Virus record (IMG/VR): IMGVR_UViG_3300025853_000300
Span: 1-35,216 of that record
Length of the DNA: 35,216 nucleotides
Source of the DNA: a virus
Reading direction: 5' to 3' (one strand)
Shown: piece after piece, positions 22,208 through 29,586 of the stretch
Numbering within the stretch: the stretch's first letter is position 1
How the letters are laid out: each line of letters begins with the position of its first letter
Notes under the pieces: model-generated
Seen by the model: the letters and a program-made list of their open reading frames with translations, nothing else
Databases searched by the model: none
Told to the model about the DNA's origin: nothing
Translations under genes and position numbers: made by a program

Positions 22208-23092
22208 TTATCGAGCTTGTTTGCGAGCGGCGAGCCATCGTCGCATTCCCTCCGCATTCGGAGTGTAATCGTAGCCGGTTCGACTCTGTGTCCCTGGCTG
22301 CACCAAGGCGGGGGCGGGGGGCTTCTCTTGCGGAGCAACCTTGCCTCGAACGGCTTCTAGCCGTTGGTTGGCCATGCGTTCTGCAATCTGTGCGATGGTC
22401 TGACCGATTTCCTCTGGCGACATATCTGGGTTATCTCCCATTTGACGCTTGCATGCGGCTCGCAGGTCTTCCAGACCAACCAGATCGCCATGCTTTTCTA
22501 GGGCGTCAGAAAAATAACCCTTCACTTGGTCGCGCAAAGCATCTCGCTTAAAACGCTGCTCGGCTTCGGCTAGGGATTGTTGATGCTTGCCTTCCAGTTC
22601 CGTTTGCAGTTGCCGAACTTGCTCGGCAAACTCATAGGCCCTGATTTGCTCGTCACGCTCATCCCAGCCGCTACCTTGTTGTAGCGCTTCTGCCAGCCTT
22701 CGCACTTCCCCTTTCAGCAATTCAATGGCTTGGTCACGCTTATCGATGGCCAAGGTGTTGTCATTGAGTTGCTTGGTTAAGTCTTCCCGTTTACGTTTCT
22801 CGTCCTGCAAACGCTTTTTGAAGGCGTCCATAGGAATCGTCTCTGGCTCTTTTTTCGCCTCGGCCTCATCAGCTTCTGGCGCGGCAGCTTCAGCAGGTTC
22901 ACTCGATTCGGGGGCCGGCCCCTCCTCGACCTGATTTTTAGACGCTTTGATTCGCTCCAGCATGGCCGCTTTGTCAAAAGACTTAGGGGCCTCTGGGGCA
23001 GGCTCAGGCGAAGCCTGGGGTGTAGTTGGCGACTCTACAGATACGCCGGTCGGCCCTTCAGGGGCCGCTGCGGGTGCAGGTGCGTCAGACAC
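22208..23092 (-). CDS. Capsid scaffolding protein
   Basis: The 294-residue product is acidic, Ala/Pro/Glu-rich at the start and coiled coil in the middle (AFKKRLQDEKRKREDL, LEGKHQQSLAEAEQRF), ending with a basic patch (MRRWLAARKQAR), the usual layout of phage scaffolds. The GTG at 23092 has GGAGG five bases before it. The in-frame GTG at 23104 actually contains that ribosome site in its codons and is therefore rejected. It precedes the major capsid gene. Removal by exit rather than proteolysis is common in P22-type heads, but cannot be judged here. Confidence 0.85.
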   Translation of the reverse strand: MSDAPAPAAAPEGPTGVSVESPTTPQASPEPAPEAPKSFDKAAMLERIKASKNQVEEGPAPESSEPAEAAAPEADEAEAKKEPETIPMDAFKKRLQDEKRKREDLTKQLNDNTLAIDKRDQAIELLKGEVRRLAEALQQGSGWDERDEQIRAYEFAEQVRQLQTELEGKHQQSLAEAEQRFKRDALRDQVKGYFSDALEKHGDLVGLEDLRAACKRQMGDNPDMSPEEIGQTIAQIAERMANQRLEAVRGKVAPQEKPPAPALVQPGTQSRTGYDYTPNAEGMRRWLAARKQAR

Positions 23093-23123
23093 GTAGTCCT
23101 CCACTTATGGTTTGGGGTTGATA

Positions 23124-24110
23124 CTACTTATTTACAGGACCGTAGGCCTTTCCGTCCCAAGAAAACGAACGGTCGACCATTACGATGTTTTTGGCTGTAA
23201 ATCTTCCGTCAGGCCAGAACTCGTCCCAGCCGAAACCATGGAGCCAGCCATTGTTGGGGCCAGCCCATGATGGCGACAGGGTGCGTAGGCACCCCGTCCC
23301 GATGGCGATGCACACACGTCCATCACCGTAACCCCTTGTGAATACTTGGGGTTTGTGCGTATGCCCGTATCTTACTGAGACGCCATACGCATTGATGTGT
23401 TTGGCTGCGTGGTGCATTGTTGCCCACTCGCCATGGGTGTAGAACAGCTTGCCTTTGACCCCATTAGCAAGCGTTGGCTGCCATAGCTTCCGATAAGGCA
23501 CCCACTCGCAACCATAACTGCCCAAATCAAGCAGGTTTGGAATGTCGATAGCCCCGTCGAATGTGGGTAAATTGGCCGCAACGACTCTATGCAGTCTTGT
23601 TTCATGGTTTCCCTCCAAGTACGTGAGGGCGGCATTTGGGCATGCTTCTCTGATTCGGTCAAGCGTTTTTCGGCCTGCTTTAATCTCATCCACCAGCGCC
23701 AACGGGCTGGGGTTGCCACCGTGCTGGCTGCATGACTCAAGCTCCAAGAAGTCGCCACCCAACACGATGTGGTTGGGCTGTCGGTCGCGTGCAAAGTCCA
23801 GAATCGCCCTGACTGCAAACGCATCCGCATCTGGTACGTGCACGTCGAATAAAGACAGAATAGTGTATGTATCGCCTTGTGATACAGGCTTTTCATCGGC
23901 CACCTCTGCTTTCGGCATCAGCTCCCGCAACGCTTCCCATTCGTCAGGCGTAACCTTTGCTGACTCCTTGGGCACGGCAAACAGAAGCCTGCCGTTTGCG
24001 TCCTTCTTTGTTTCGATGAGGCCACGGTTTTTGCGGCTCTTCAGCGTGTTTGGGCTTACGTTCAACCGCTTGGCGGCTGCGTGCCTTGGCAGCCACTCCA
24101 TGTCACTCAT
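23124..24110 (-). CDS. HTH-metallophosphoesterase fusion
   Basis: The 328-residue product (ATG at 24110, overlapping the preceding stop as ATGAGTGA) combines two parts. Residues 5-50 look like a MerR/excisionase-type helix-turn-helix (HAAAKRLNVSPNTLKSRKNR). Residues 80-310 are a calcineurin-like metallophosphoesterase with D89-x-H91 (FDVHVPD), GGDFLE at 118-123, GNHE at 167-170, THGEW at 225-229 and GHTH at 249-252, the metal ligands of the family. The substrate cannot be told. It may act on nucleotides, DNA or RNA. It lies between the lysis genes and the scaffold gene. A longer start at 24131 is possible. Confidence 0.8.
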   Translation of the reverse strand: MSDMEWLPRHAAAKRLNVSPNTLKSRKNRGLIETKKDANGRLLFAVPKESAKVTPDEWEALRELMPKAEVADEKPVSQGDTYTILSLFDVHVPDADAFAVRAILDFARDRQPNHIVLGGDFLELESCSQHGGNPSPLALVDEIKAGRKTLDRIREACPNAALTYLEGNHETRLHRVVAANLPTFDGAIDIPNLLDLGSYGCEWVPYRKLWQPTLANGVKGKLFYTHGEWATMHHAAKHINAYGVSVRYGHTHKPQVFTRGYGDGRVCIAIGTGCLRTLSPSWAGPNNGWLHGFGWDEFWPDGRFTAKNIVMVDRSFSWDGKAYGPVNK

Positions 24111-24321
24111 CGCCTTCCCCCCGCTCTGCAATGCGCTCCAAGGCTTCCCTGATTGCAGGAAGTTCCTCTTGGTACATTAAGGCGATGGCGTGGATTAGTT
24201 CTTCCAATGGATGGCCCTGGTTGCGACGGTAGCCATCCACAACCAAGGCCGCTATTGACTGCACGCCAGCCAGTAGGAAGGACCACACCAATAAATCTGC
24301 AAATCCTCCCTCAAAATCCAT
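24103..24321 (-). CDS. Small membrane protein in the lysis cassette
   Basis: The 72-residue product starts MDFEGGFADLLVWSFLLAG at the ATG at 24321, with AAGGA eight bases upstream; the longer frame start at 24381 lacks one and overlaps the endolysin gene. One membrane span (about residues 8-28) is followed by an amphipathic charged tail (HPLEELIHAIALMYQEELPAIREALERIAERGEGDE). It sits right after the endolysin gene, where spanins or holin modifiers are often found. It could be a short inner-membrane spanin-like subunit, but no partner outer lipoprotein is seen. Confidence 0.55.
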   Translation of the reverse strand: MDFEGGFADLLVWSFLLAGVQSIAALVVDGYRRNQGHPLEELIHAIALMYQEELPAIREALERIAERGEGDE

Positions 24322-24322
24322 C

Positions 24323-24739
24323 TTACGTTTCCTTGTCTGGCAACACTTGGTTGCGGTTATTTCCCACACGGTAGGACACATGCACGAAGTTGTTTTTACG
24401 ATGCAGATATAGCTGGTCGAACTCTGGCACCGTCTTCAAGATAACTTCTTTAAGTTCTGCCGCATCGAGGCACTGGGCGTAGATGTCCGCCGCTTGGCCG
24501 TCGATATGGCTAGAGGTATCGCTCCCACCGATCGCTCGGTTAAGCTTTAGGCTTCTGTACCCGGAAGTCACAACGATAGGGCAGTCGATACGCTGACGAA
24601 TAGGTTCTAGCACCCTCAAGCAAAGCATGTGCAGTCTACGGATGGCCTCTGGCGGTGGATTGTTTGCCCACCCCATGGCCCTGGCCGTGTCAGACCGCAC
24701 GAACTCTGACAGGTGAAAGTGCTCAGATAGCTGCATCAC
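24323..24739 (-). CDS. Peptidase M15-type endolysin
   Basis: The 138-residue enzyme resembles M15 family (VanY/phage L-Ala-D-Glu or D-Ala-D-Ala type) peptidases that cut peptidoglycan cross-links. The zinc site is visible in SGYRSLKLNRAIGG then SSHIDGQAADI (H and D ligands) and the later FVHVSY His. The N-terminus EHFHLSEFVRSDTA is the typical start of the phage subgroup. There is no signal peptide, so it relies on the holin. The start overlaps the holin stop by 4 bases. The short length fits a single-domain lysin for a Gram-negative host. Confidence 0.88.
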   Translation of the reverse strand: MMQLSEHFHLSEFVRSDTARAMGWANNPPPEAIRRLHMLCLRVLEPIRQRIDCPIVVTSGYRSLKLNRAIGGSDTSSHIDGQAADIYAQCLDAAELKEVILKTVPEFDQLYLHRKNNFVHVSYRVGNNRNQVLPDKET

Positions 24740-25071
24740 TTTCCCGCGAGAATCCGCCGACCAGTGGTTGAAATTACAGCGGCATGCACAGCTTTTTTCT
24801 CGCCTTGCTTGAGCGCGCGTCCAAGCTGCTCTTCCACCTGCTTGGCGACTGCCAGCAGGGCATCGTCAATCTTGGTTGGCGTCTTATCATCGATGAGGTC
24901 CAAAGCGTCTACGATGCCTTTGGCAACGTCATATGCAAAACGCTGCTGGTCACGGCTCAGCTTCTCAAGGATAGCCTTAACGATAAGAGGCACTAGGGCC
25001 AAGGCCGCCAAAGAGATAGCGCCCACCAAAACAGGCTCGATAGCCACAAGAACTTTCAACAATGCTTCCAT
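24736..25071 (-). CDS. Putative holin
   Basis: The 111-residue product starts at the ATG at 25071, with TGGAG about seven bases upstream and 2 bases after the stop of the preceding gene. A single hydrophobic helix (ALLKVLVAIEPVLVGAISLA, extended by ALALVPLIVKAIL) is followed by a helical, charged C-terminal domain ending in TTGRRILAGK. It is directly upstream of the endolysin gene, which is the normal place for a holin. The frame is open upstream to 25137, but the preceding codons overlap the neighbouring gene and lack a ribosome site. Confidence 0.7.
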   Translation of the reverse strand: MEALLKVLVAIEPVLVGAISLAALALVPLIVKAILEKLSRDQQRFAYDVAKGIVDALDLIDDKTPTKIDDALLAVAKQVEEQLGRALKQGEKKAVHAAVISTTGRRILAGK

Positions 25072-25072
25072 C

Positions 25073-25306
25073 TTATGCTCCAAAAATCTTTGCCAGCGCC
25101 CCCAGGGCCGATGCCCCCGCTGCGGTGGTGCTGCCAATCAAGAGCGAGCGCCAAAGCTCTAGCTTGGCTACCCGCTTTTCTAAATCGATAACTTTGCGGT
25201 CTAGGGCTTGGCCCTTTTGCTCCGCCAACGCAAGTTTGATTTCTTGTATTTCGTTTCGCATGGCTCGCATCTCGGCAAGCAACTCTGCTGATTCTTGCGT
25301 AGACAT
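25073..25306 (-). CDS. Coiled-coil membrane protein (XhlA-like, lysis-associated)
   Basis: The 77-residue protein has an N-terminal coiled coil (LLAEMRAMRNEIQEIKLALA, KVIDLEKRVAKLELW) and a C-terminal hydrophobic helix (LLIGSTTAAGASALGALAKIF). This order resembles the phage haemolysin XhlA family, which acts with holins. It is the first gene of the lysis cassette. An alternative is an inner-membrane spanin with reversed topology. The assignment is by pattern only. Confidence 0.6.
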   Translation of the reverse strand: MSTQESAELLAEMRAMRNEIQEIKLALAEQKGQALDRKVIDLEKRVAKLELWRSLLIGSTTAAGASALGALAKIFGA

Positions 25307-25315
25307 AGCGCCCCC

Positions 25316-25795
25316 CTACCTCATCCGCCTGACAGGGTTATCAGGTTCTACAACATACTGCACCCATTCATCCGGCAAAATCCCAGAAAAGTTCACATGG
25401 TAACCACCCAACGTCTCGCTGCCGCCATCCGGCACGATGCCACCATCCGCATCCCTGCGAGGCACAACAAGCGTTCCCAGAATGTCGAAAGCGTGGCCCA
25501 TGTTTGCCATCACCAGCACGCCTGAGTCGACTTCTACGGGCACCATCCCAGCATCCGGCCCAGCGTCCTCAAGCTCTGTGTTGAAGCGCCAGAAGTCGGT
25601 TGAGCGAATGTCACGGCGGAATGTGGCCTCATCGGGGAAACGCAGATAGAAGTTGCCAATCAGCGGCTGTTGTCCAGCATCGGCAACACCTGCATCTGGG
25701 GCAACGCTCGAATCCTCCGGTGACAAGGCGATGCCACCGACCACGAGGGCAGACGTTAGGACCACGCCAGTGACGACGTTAGATGTGGTACTCAT
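25316..25795 (-). CDS. Membrane-anchored protein with Asp-Ala-Gly-rich spacer
   Basis: The 159-residue protein has an N-terminal hydrophobic helix (VVTGVVLTSALVVGGIALS) that could be an anchor or uncleaved signal, then a spacer rich in Asp-Ala-Gly/Pro (VAPDAGVADAG, DAGPDAGM, DADGGIVPDGG) and a folded-looking C-terminal part (NFYLRFPDEATFRRDIRS, YHVNFSGILPDEWVQYVV). Such acidic Gly/Pro spacers suit an extracytoplasmic segment. It overlaps the fibre gene by 4 bases and lies before the lysis cassette. I do not recognise the family. Confidence 0.6.
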   Translation of the reverse strand: MSTTSNVVTGVVLTSALVVGGIALSPEDSSVAPDAGVADAGQQPLIGNFYLRFPDEATFRRDIRSTDFWRFNTELEDAGPDAGMVPVEVDSGVLVMANMGHAFDILGTLVVPRRDADGGIVPDGGSETLGGYHVNFSGILPDEWVQYVVEPDNPVRRMR

Positions 25796-28700
25796 TGGGT
25801 GATCACCTGCAAGGTTGAATCGGCCTGACGAACCGGCCAGTATGTGAGGCGCTTGATGTGGCCGCTGAGCGGAATGCCACCGCCTGCCGTAAATTGGTAG
25901 CCGATCCTTAATTTGTTGAATGTGTAGTAGGCGGTCAGTGCAGCAGATTGCACCGTCCCGCCGTTCATTACGCCCAGTACGTCATCTGCGTCGATTGCAG
26001 AAGATATTTTGTTTACCGATGACGCCGTCACGGATCCCAGAGGCAAATTTTTAAGGCTGTTATCATCGGCTCGAAAATACACTCGCTGGTCCGTTGTCGT
26101 GCCGTTGACCACCGACCAGCCCCTGTTCGATGTCTCATCCCTGTTGAACCAGAGTTGCCCACCAAAGCCCTGTTTTGCCGCTTGCGCCTCCACAAAAACC
26201 GTCCCTTCCGTCGGCTCATAAAAACCATACGCCTTACCCACGACGTCGACGGTGCGAACGTAGTCGCTGGCGGTGCTGCCGGGTTCTAGTTGCATCCCAT
26301 ACAAGTAAACATCCGAAACGCCATCACCGAGATAGAAAAAAGAAATAGAGTTTTGGCCTATGCGAATTCGCATCGTGGTTGATGCCGCCGCAAGCGCCTT
26401 TGACACCGTGCATCGAAACCAACCATTTCCAGCGTCGGTAATCGTTGCAGTTGCGCCTGTCCCAGAAGCGGCAACAACCCCAGCATCTAAATCAAAAACA
26501 GCGAAACTGTTCCCATCAGTCAAAGACATAAGGGTTTCCAAGTATTGGCGTGCGCCTTTTTTGGCGTAAAACGAAAGTACATAGTCTGCCGTTTGATACG
26601 TCACAGATTTCGATGGCCCGTGATTGCCAGTCGTTGCGCTTTCGACAAGCCGGAAACCCTCATTCCCACCAAACGGGTCTTGGTATCCATCATTCCACGA
26701 GGACAACGCAGATTTGGTCCACGTCGACCGCTCAAAATCCTGCGAGTCGGTCAGCAGGTTTCTCGTCGTCGTGTACTCTACCGGATATTCGGTTTGCGTG
26801 AGGCTTGCGCCCCATAGGTAGAGGCCTCCTGAGTCGGTGACGGTTGTGCTCCCATTAGTGTCTGTCGGATATAACAAGACGTTGTACGTGCCAGAGAGAG
26901 TCGAACTAAAAACACACCTGTACCAACCGTTTCCAACGCTCGTAATCGATGCACTTCCAGTCGGACTACCGGAGAGACTGCCCACCGTTCCCGTCGACAA
27001 ATCAAACCAGGCACCAGTTGTTCCAGTCAGCAGATACAAAAAGTTTTTTTCTGACGCCTTTGCGTAAACCGACGCAGTGAACTGTCCAGAAAACGATGAA
27101 GACTGAAGCACTGCGCCAGCGCTGGTCTGCCCCGCCGCCTGTTCAATGTAATCCGCTGTCGATGTCCCGTCCGGTGCCGTCGTTGCATTCGCTACAACCG
27201 GACGCAAGCGCACTGAACTCCACCCCACGTCAAAACTCTCAGAATACGCCAACAGATTCGTCGTCGAGAAATCCTCGTCCTCGACGGCTGCGATGTCAGC
27301 GTAACGAGTCTGTGCGCTGCCCTCGGTGGGGATGTAGGACGTGGGGAAGGAACCGGCTTCGAGTTGGGCTCCCCACAGATAAACGCCATCGGAACCGTTC
27401 CCTGCGTATGCGGCATAGGATGTCGTCGCAAGAACATAAATTTGTGCGCTTGTTGCCCCCGTGTTGTAAATCGAACACCGATACCAGCCATTCCCAACGT
27501 CGGTTATGGAATAGCTTGGTGCGTCCGACAAACCTGTGTTGAACGTCGTCCCACTAGTTAAATCAAAACCCCTACCCTTGTTTGCGCCTGGATTCCACAG
27601 CATAATTTTATCGTACTCGCCAGCCTTCGCATAAACTGTGAATGTTCCACTCGCAGAAATTGTCTGTGTGGAGAAGTGCGCTGCGGTAAGTGTTGTGTTG
27701 GGCATCAGCTTGTCTGCCGTCATTGTCCCATCGGGTGCGACTTCAGCATCGCCAGCATAGAGCAAGTTGTTGGGTGTCCAACCCACATTGAACTGCTCCG
27801 AATACGTCAAAAGATTCGCCCTCGCCTCCTCCACCAGCAACCCCAACGACTCCGCATTGGCGTCGGAGATGCTGCGGGTTTCGGACAGGGTGCGGACGTA
27901 GGTGCCTGCTGTGGATGCGGCTTCGAGTTGGGCGCCGTAGATGTAGAAGTTCTCACCCGTTAGTGCCGATGGGCCACCTCGAATGTAAAACGTGTCTGCC
28001 GGTCCTGACGCTGGGAAGGAATAGCTAATTGAAATCCTGTACCATCCATTGCCGATATCTTCTATCGTTTGGCCAGACGTTGCTACCGGCGTCCCAATTG
28101 TTCCATTTGTCAAATCAAAATCACAATAAGCCGAAACGGTTCCTTGATCGACTATCGTCAACGTAACATTGTCGGCTGTTCCCGCCTTAGCGTAAACACT
28201 TGCCGTGTAGGTTGTTGCCGTCGACGCAAAACCGTCGATTATTGCAGCGGTTGTTCCATTTGCGTTTAGTGTAAACGTGTCAGCCGCATCGTCGCCAAAC
28301 GGCGATGCAATTGTGTTTGGCGTTATCGTAGAACTTATTTTTACCCAAGCCGACTGATCAAACATTTCAGAGTAGATTTGCAGATTCGTCGTCACATTCC
28401 CCGTCGTCGGCTCATGGTCAAACCGTGGGGCTGCGAGCGCTTGGCTTGTCGTGTGAACGTAGGCCGTTGGCGCCATCGTTGCGGGGTCGGTTTCTTCGAG
28501 CTGGGCGCCCCAGAGGTAGACCGCCAACCCGGCAGAGCTTGCTGATTTGAAATGCAACCCGGCTCCGCCTGATGCCGTCGCCACAAACGGAGCTAAAACA
28601 TTAGTCGCTGTATGGCCAGGATAAATTCGATTCCACCCATCATCCAGAAGCGAGAGATCAACGGTCATGTTGCCAAAGCTGCCGCTGTACGGGTTCGAGA

Positions 28701-29238
28701 CTGCAAAAGTTCCAGATGTGGAAATTTTCTTTATGTAGAAACTTGGCGTGTACGGAATGCTTGCAGTTAAGCTTCCGATCAATCGAAACATGTCGCTGAT
28801 GGTTGCTCCAAAAACGATCTTGTCTGCGGTTTGCTTACCGTCTGGCGCAATCGCCTGATTTGCCTCTACGACTAAACTGTTTCTTTTCGTCCACGCCGCA
28901 TTGTCGAACTGCTCACTGTAAACCTGTAAATTCACCGGCGCGTCGTGAATCAACCCATCGGCCCCAACGTAGGTGCCTGGGGATTGGGCGGCGGAGCGGG
29001 AGAAGGTGACGAGGGAGGTTTTGCCGCTTACTGCGTCGGTCAAATCCTTGCGCTTGGCAAAGTCAAAATCTAGCTTTGGCTTTGTCGGCCCTGCCGCTAC
29101 CCACAACGGGTCACCGCCCCGCCCTGGTAGCAAACCACCACCTTGCATGGAGCCAGGACGCAGGCCACCCATGGGGCCGCCAAACTGGGCCACAGCGGGG
29201 ATAGCCAGCAGAATCAAGAGCGCTAGGATTTTACGCAT
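25792..29238 (-). CDS. Giant fibre with five tandem modules and a signal peptide
   Basis: This 1148-residue protein opens with a classical Sec signal peptide (MRKILALLILLAIPAVAQF: basic start, hydrophobic core, AVA cleavage site), which is unusual for a virion protein. Five modules follow, each starting NL..YSE.F...W and ending YLWGAQLE or similar, at about 103-262, 285-450, 475-638, 661-823 and 827-997 (period about 180 residues). Linkers carry RFDHEPTTG and LGLLVEEARANL. This is the phage head-spike/fibre carbohydrate-binding-like module. The C-terminus (about 1005-1140) reads as a LamG-like lectin domain. The start is coupled to the preceding TAA (TAATG). Surface binding is the likely role. 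Confidence 0.75.
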   Translation of the reverse strand: MRKILALLILLAIPAVAQFGGPMGGLRPGSMQGGGLLPGRGGDPLWVAAGPTKPKLDFDFAKRKDLTDAVSGKTSLVTFSRSAAQSPGTYVGADGLIHDAPVNLQVYSEQFDNAAWTKRNSLVVEANQAIAPDGKQTADKIVFGATISDMFRLIGSLTASIPYTPSFYIKKISTSGTFAVSNPYSGSFGNMTVDLSLLDDGWNRIYPGHTATNVLAPFVATASGGAGLHFKSASSAGLAVYLWGAQLEETDPATMAPTAYVHTTSQALAAPRFDHEPTTGNVTTNLQIYSEMFDQSAWVKISSTITPNTIASPFGDDAADTFTLNANGTTAAIIDGFASTATTYTASVYAKAGTADNVTLTIVDQGTVSAYCDFDLTNGTIGTPVATSGQTIEDIGNGWYRISISYSFPASGPADTFYIRGGPSALTGENFYIYGAQLEAASTAGTYVRTLSETRSISDANAESLGLLVEEARANLLTYSEQFNVGWTPNNLLYAGDAEVAPDGTMTADKLMPNTTLTAAHFSTQTISASGTFTVYAKAGEYDKIMLWNPGANKGRGFDLTSGTTFNTGLSDAPSYSITDVGNGWYRCSIYNTGATSAQIYVLATTSYAAYAGNGSDGVYLWGAQLEAGSFPTSYIPTEGSAQTRYADIAAVEDEDFSTTNLLAYSESFDVGWSSVRLRPVVANATTAPDGTSTADYIEQAAGQTSAGAVLQSSSFSGQFTASVYAKASEKNFLYLLTGTTGAWFDLSTGTVGSLSGSPTGSASITSVGNGWYRCVFSSTLSGTYNVLLYPTDTNGSTTVTDSGGLYLWGASLTQTEYPVEYTTTRNLLTDSQDFERSTWTKSALSSWNDGYQDPFGGNEGFRLVESATTGNHGPSKSVTYQTADYVLSFYAKKGARQYLETLMSLTDGNSFAVFDLDAGVVAASGTGATATITDAGNGWFRCTVSKALAAASTTMRIRIGQNSISFFYLGDGVSDVYLYGMQLEPGSTASDYVRTVDVVGKAYGFYEPTEGTVFVEAQAAKQGFGGQLWFNRDETSNRGWSVVNGTTTDQRVYFRADDNSLKNLPLGSVTASSVNKISSAIDADDVLGVMNGGTVQSAALTAYYTFNKLRIGYQFTAGGGIPLSGHIKRLTYWPVRQADSTLQVITQ

Positions 29239-29585
29239 TAGATGTCCGTAATGACAGCGTTGTAAGCGACGGATGCGGCTGCACCAACAATACCGATGCG
29301 AAGCGCAGAGCTAACCACTACCTGACGATACTGGTAGGGAGGCACGCGCATGCCGTCAGCAACCGTCAGGCCCGTCAGGCTTGCACCCAAAGGCTTAATC
29401 AGGATGGAGATATCGTTGGTGTTGTCGCGGTTGTAAACCATGATGCGACGTACCTTGTGATGCTGGGGATCGGCGAGGTCTGTCACCAACACCGCTGGCG
29501 TCAAGGTAGCATTGCCATCGGCAATGGTAGGCTCGGACAAGATAGGGCCAAAGTTGGCTTCGATAGAACGTGCAGGACTAAGCAT
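29238..29585 (-). CDS. Small head or tail associated protein, unknown
   Basis: A 115-residue protein of mixed helix and strand (LVTDLADPQHHKVRRIMVYN, YQYRQVVVSSALRIGIVGA) located between the portal and the fibre gene. No motif is recognised. Its order suggests a decoration or head-completion protein. The start ATG is one base after the portal stop, and its own stop is coupled to the fibre start. Confidence 0.55.
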   Translation of the reverse strand: MLSPARSIEANFGPILSEPTIADGNATLTPAVLVTDLADPQHHKVRRIMVYNRDNTNDISILIKPLGASLTGLTVADGMRVPPYQYRQVVVSSALRIGIVGAAASVAYNAVITDI

Positions 29586-29586
29586 G

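Noticed and set aside
23093-23104. GTG start at 23104 for the scaffold gene
   Set aside because: That codon and the next ones contain the GGAGG ribosome site used by the GTG at 23092.
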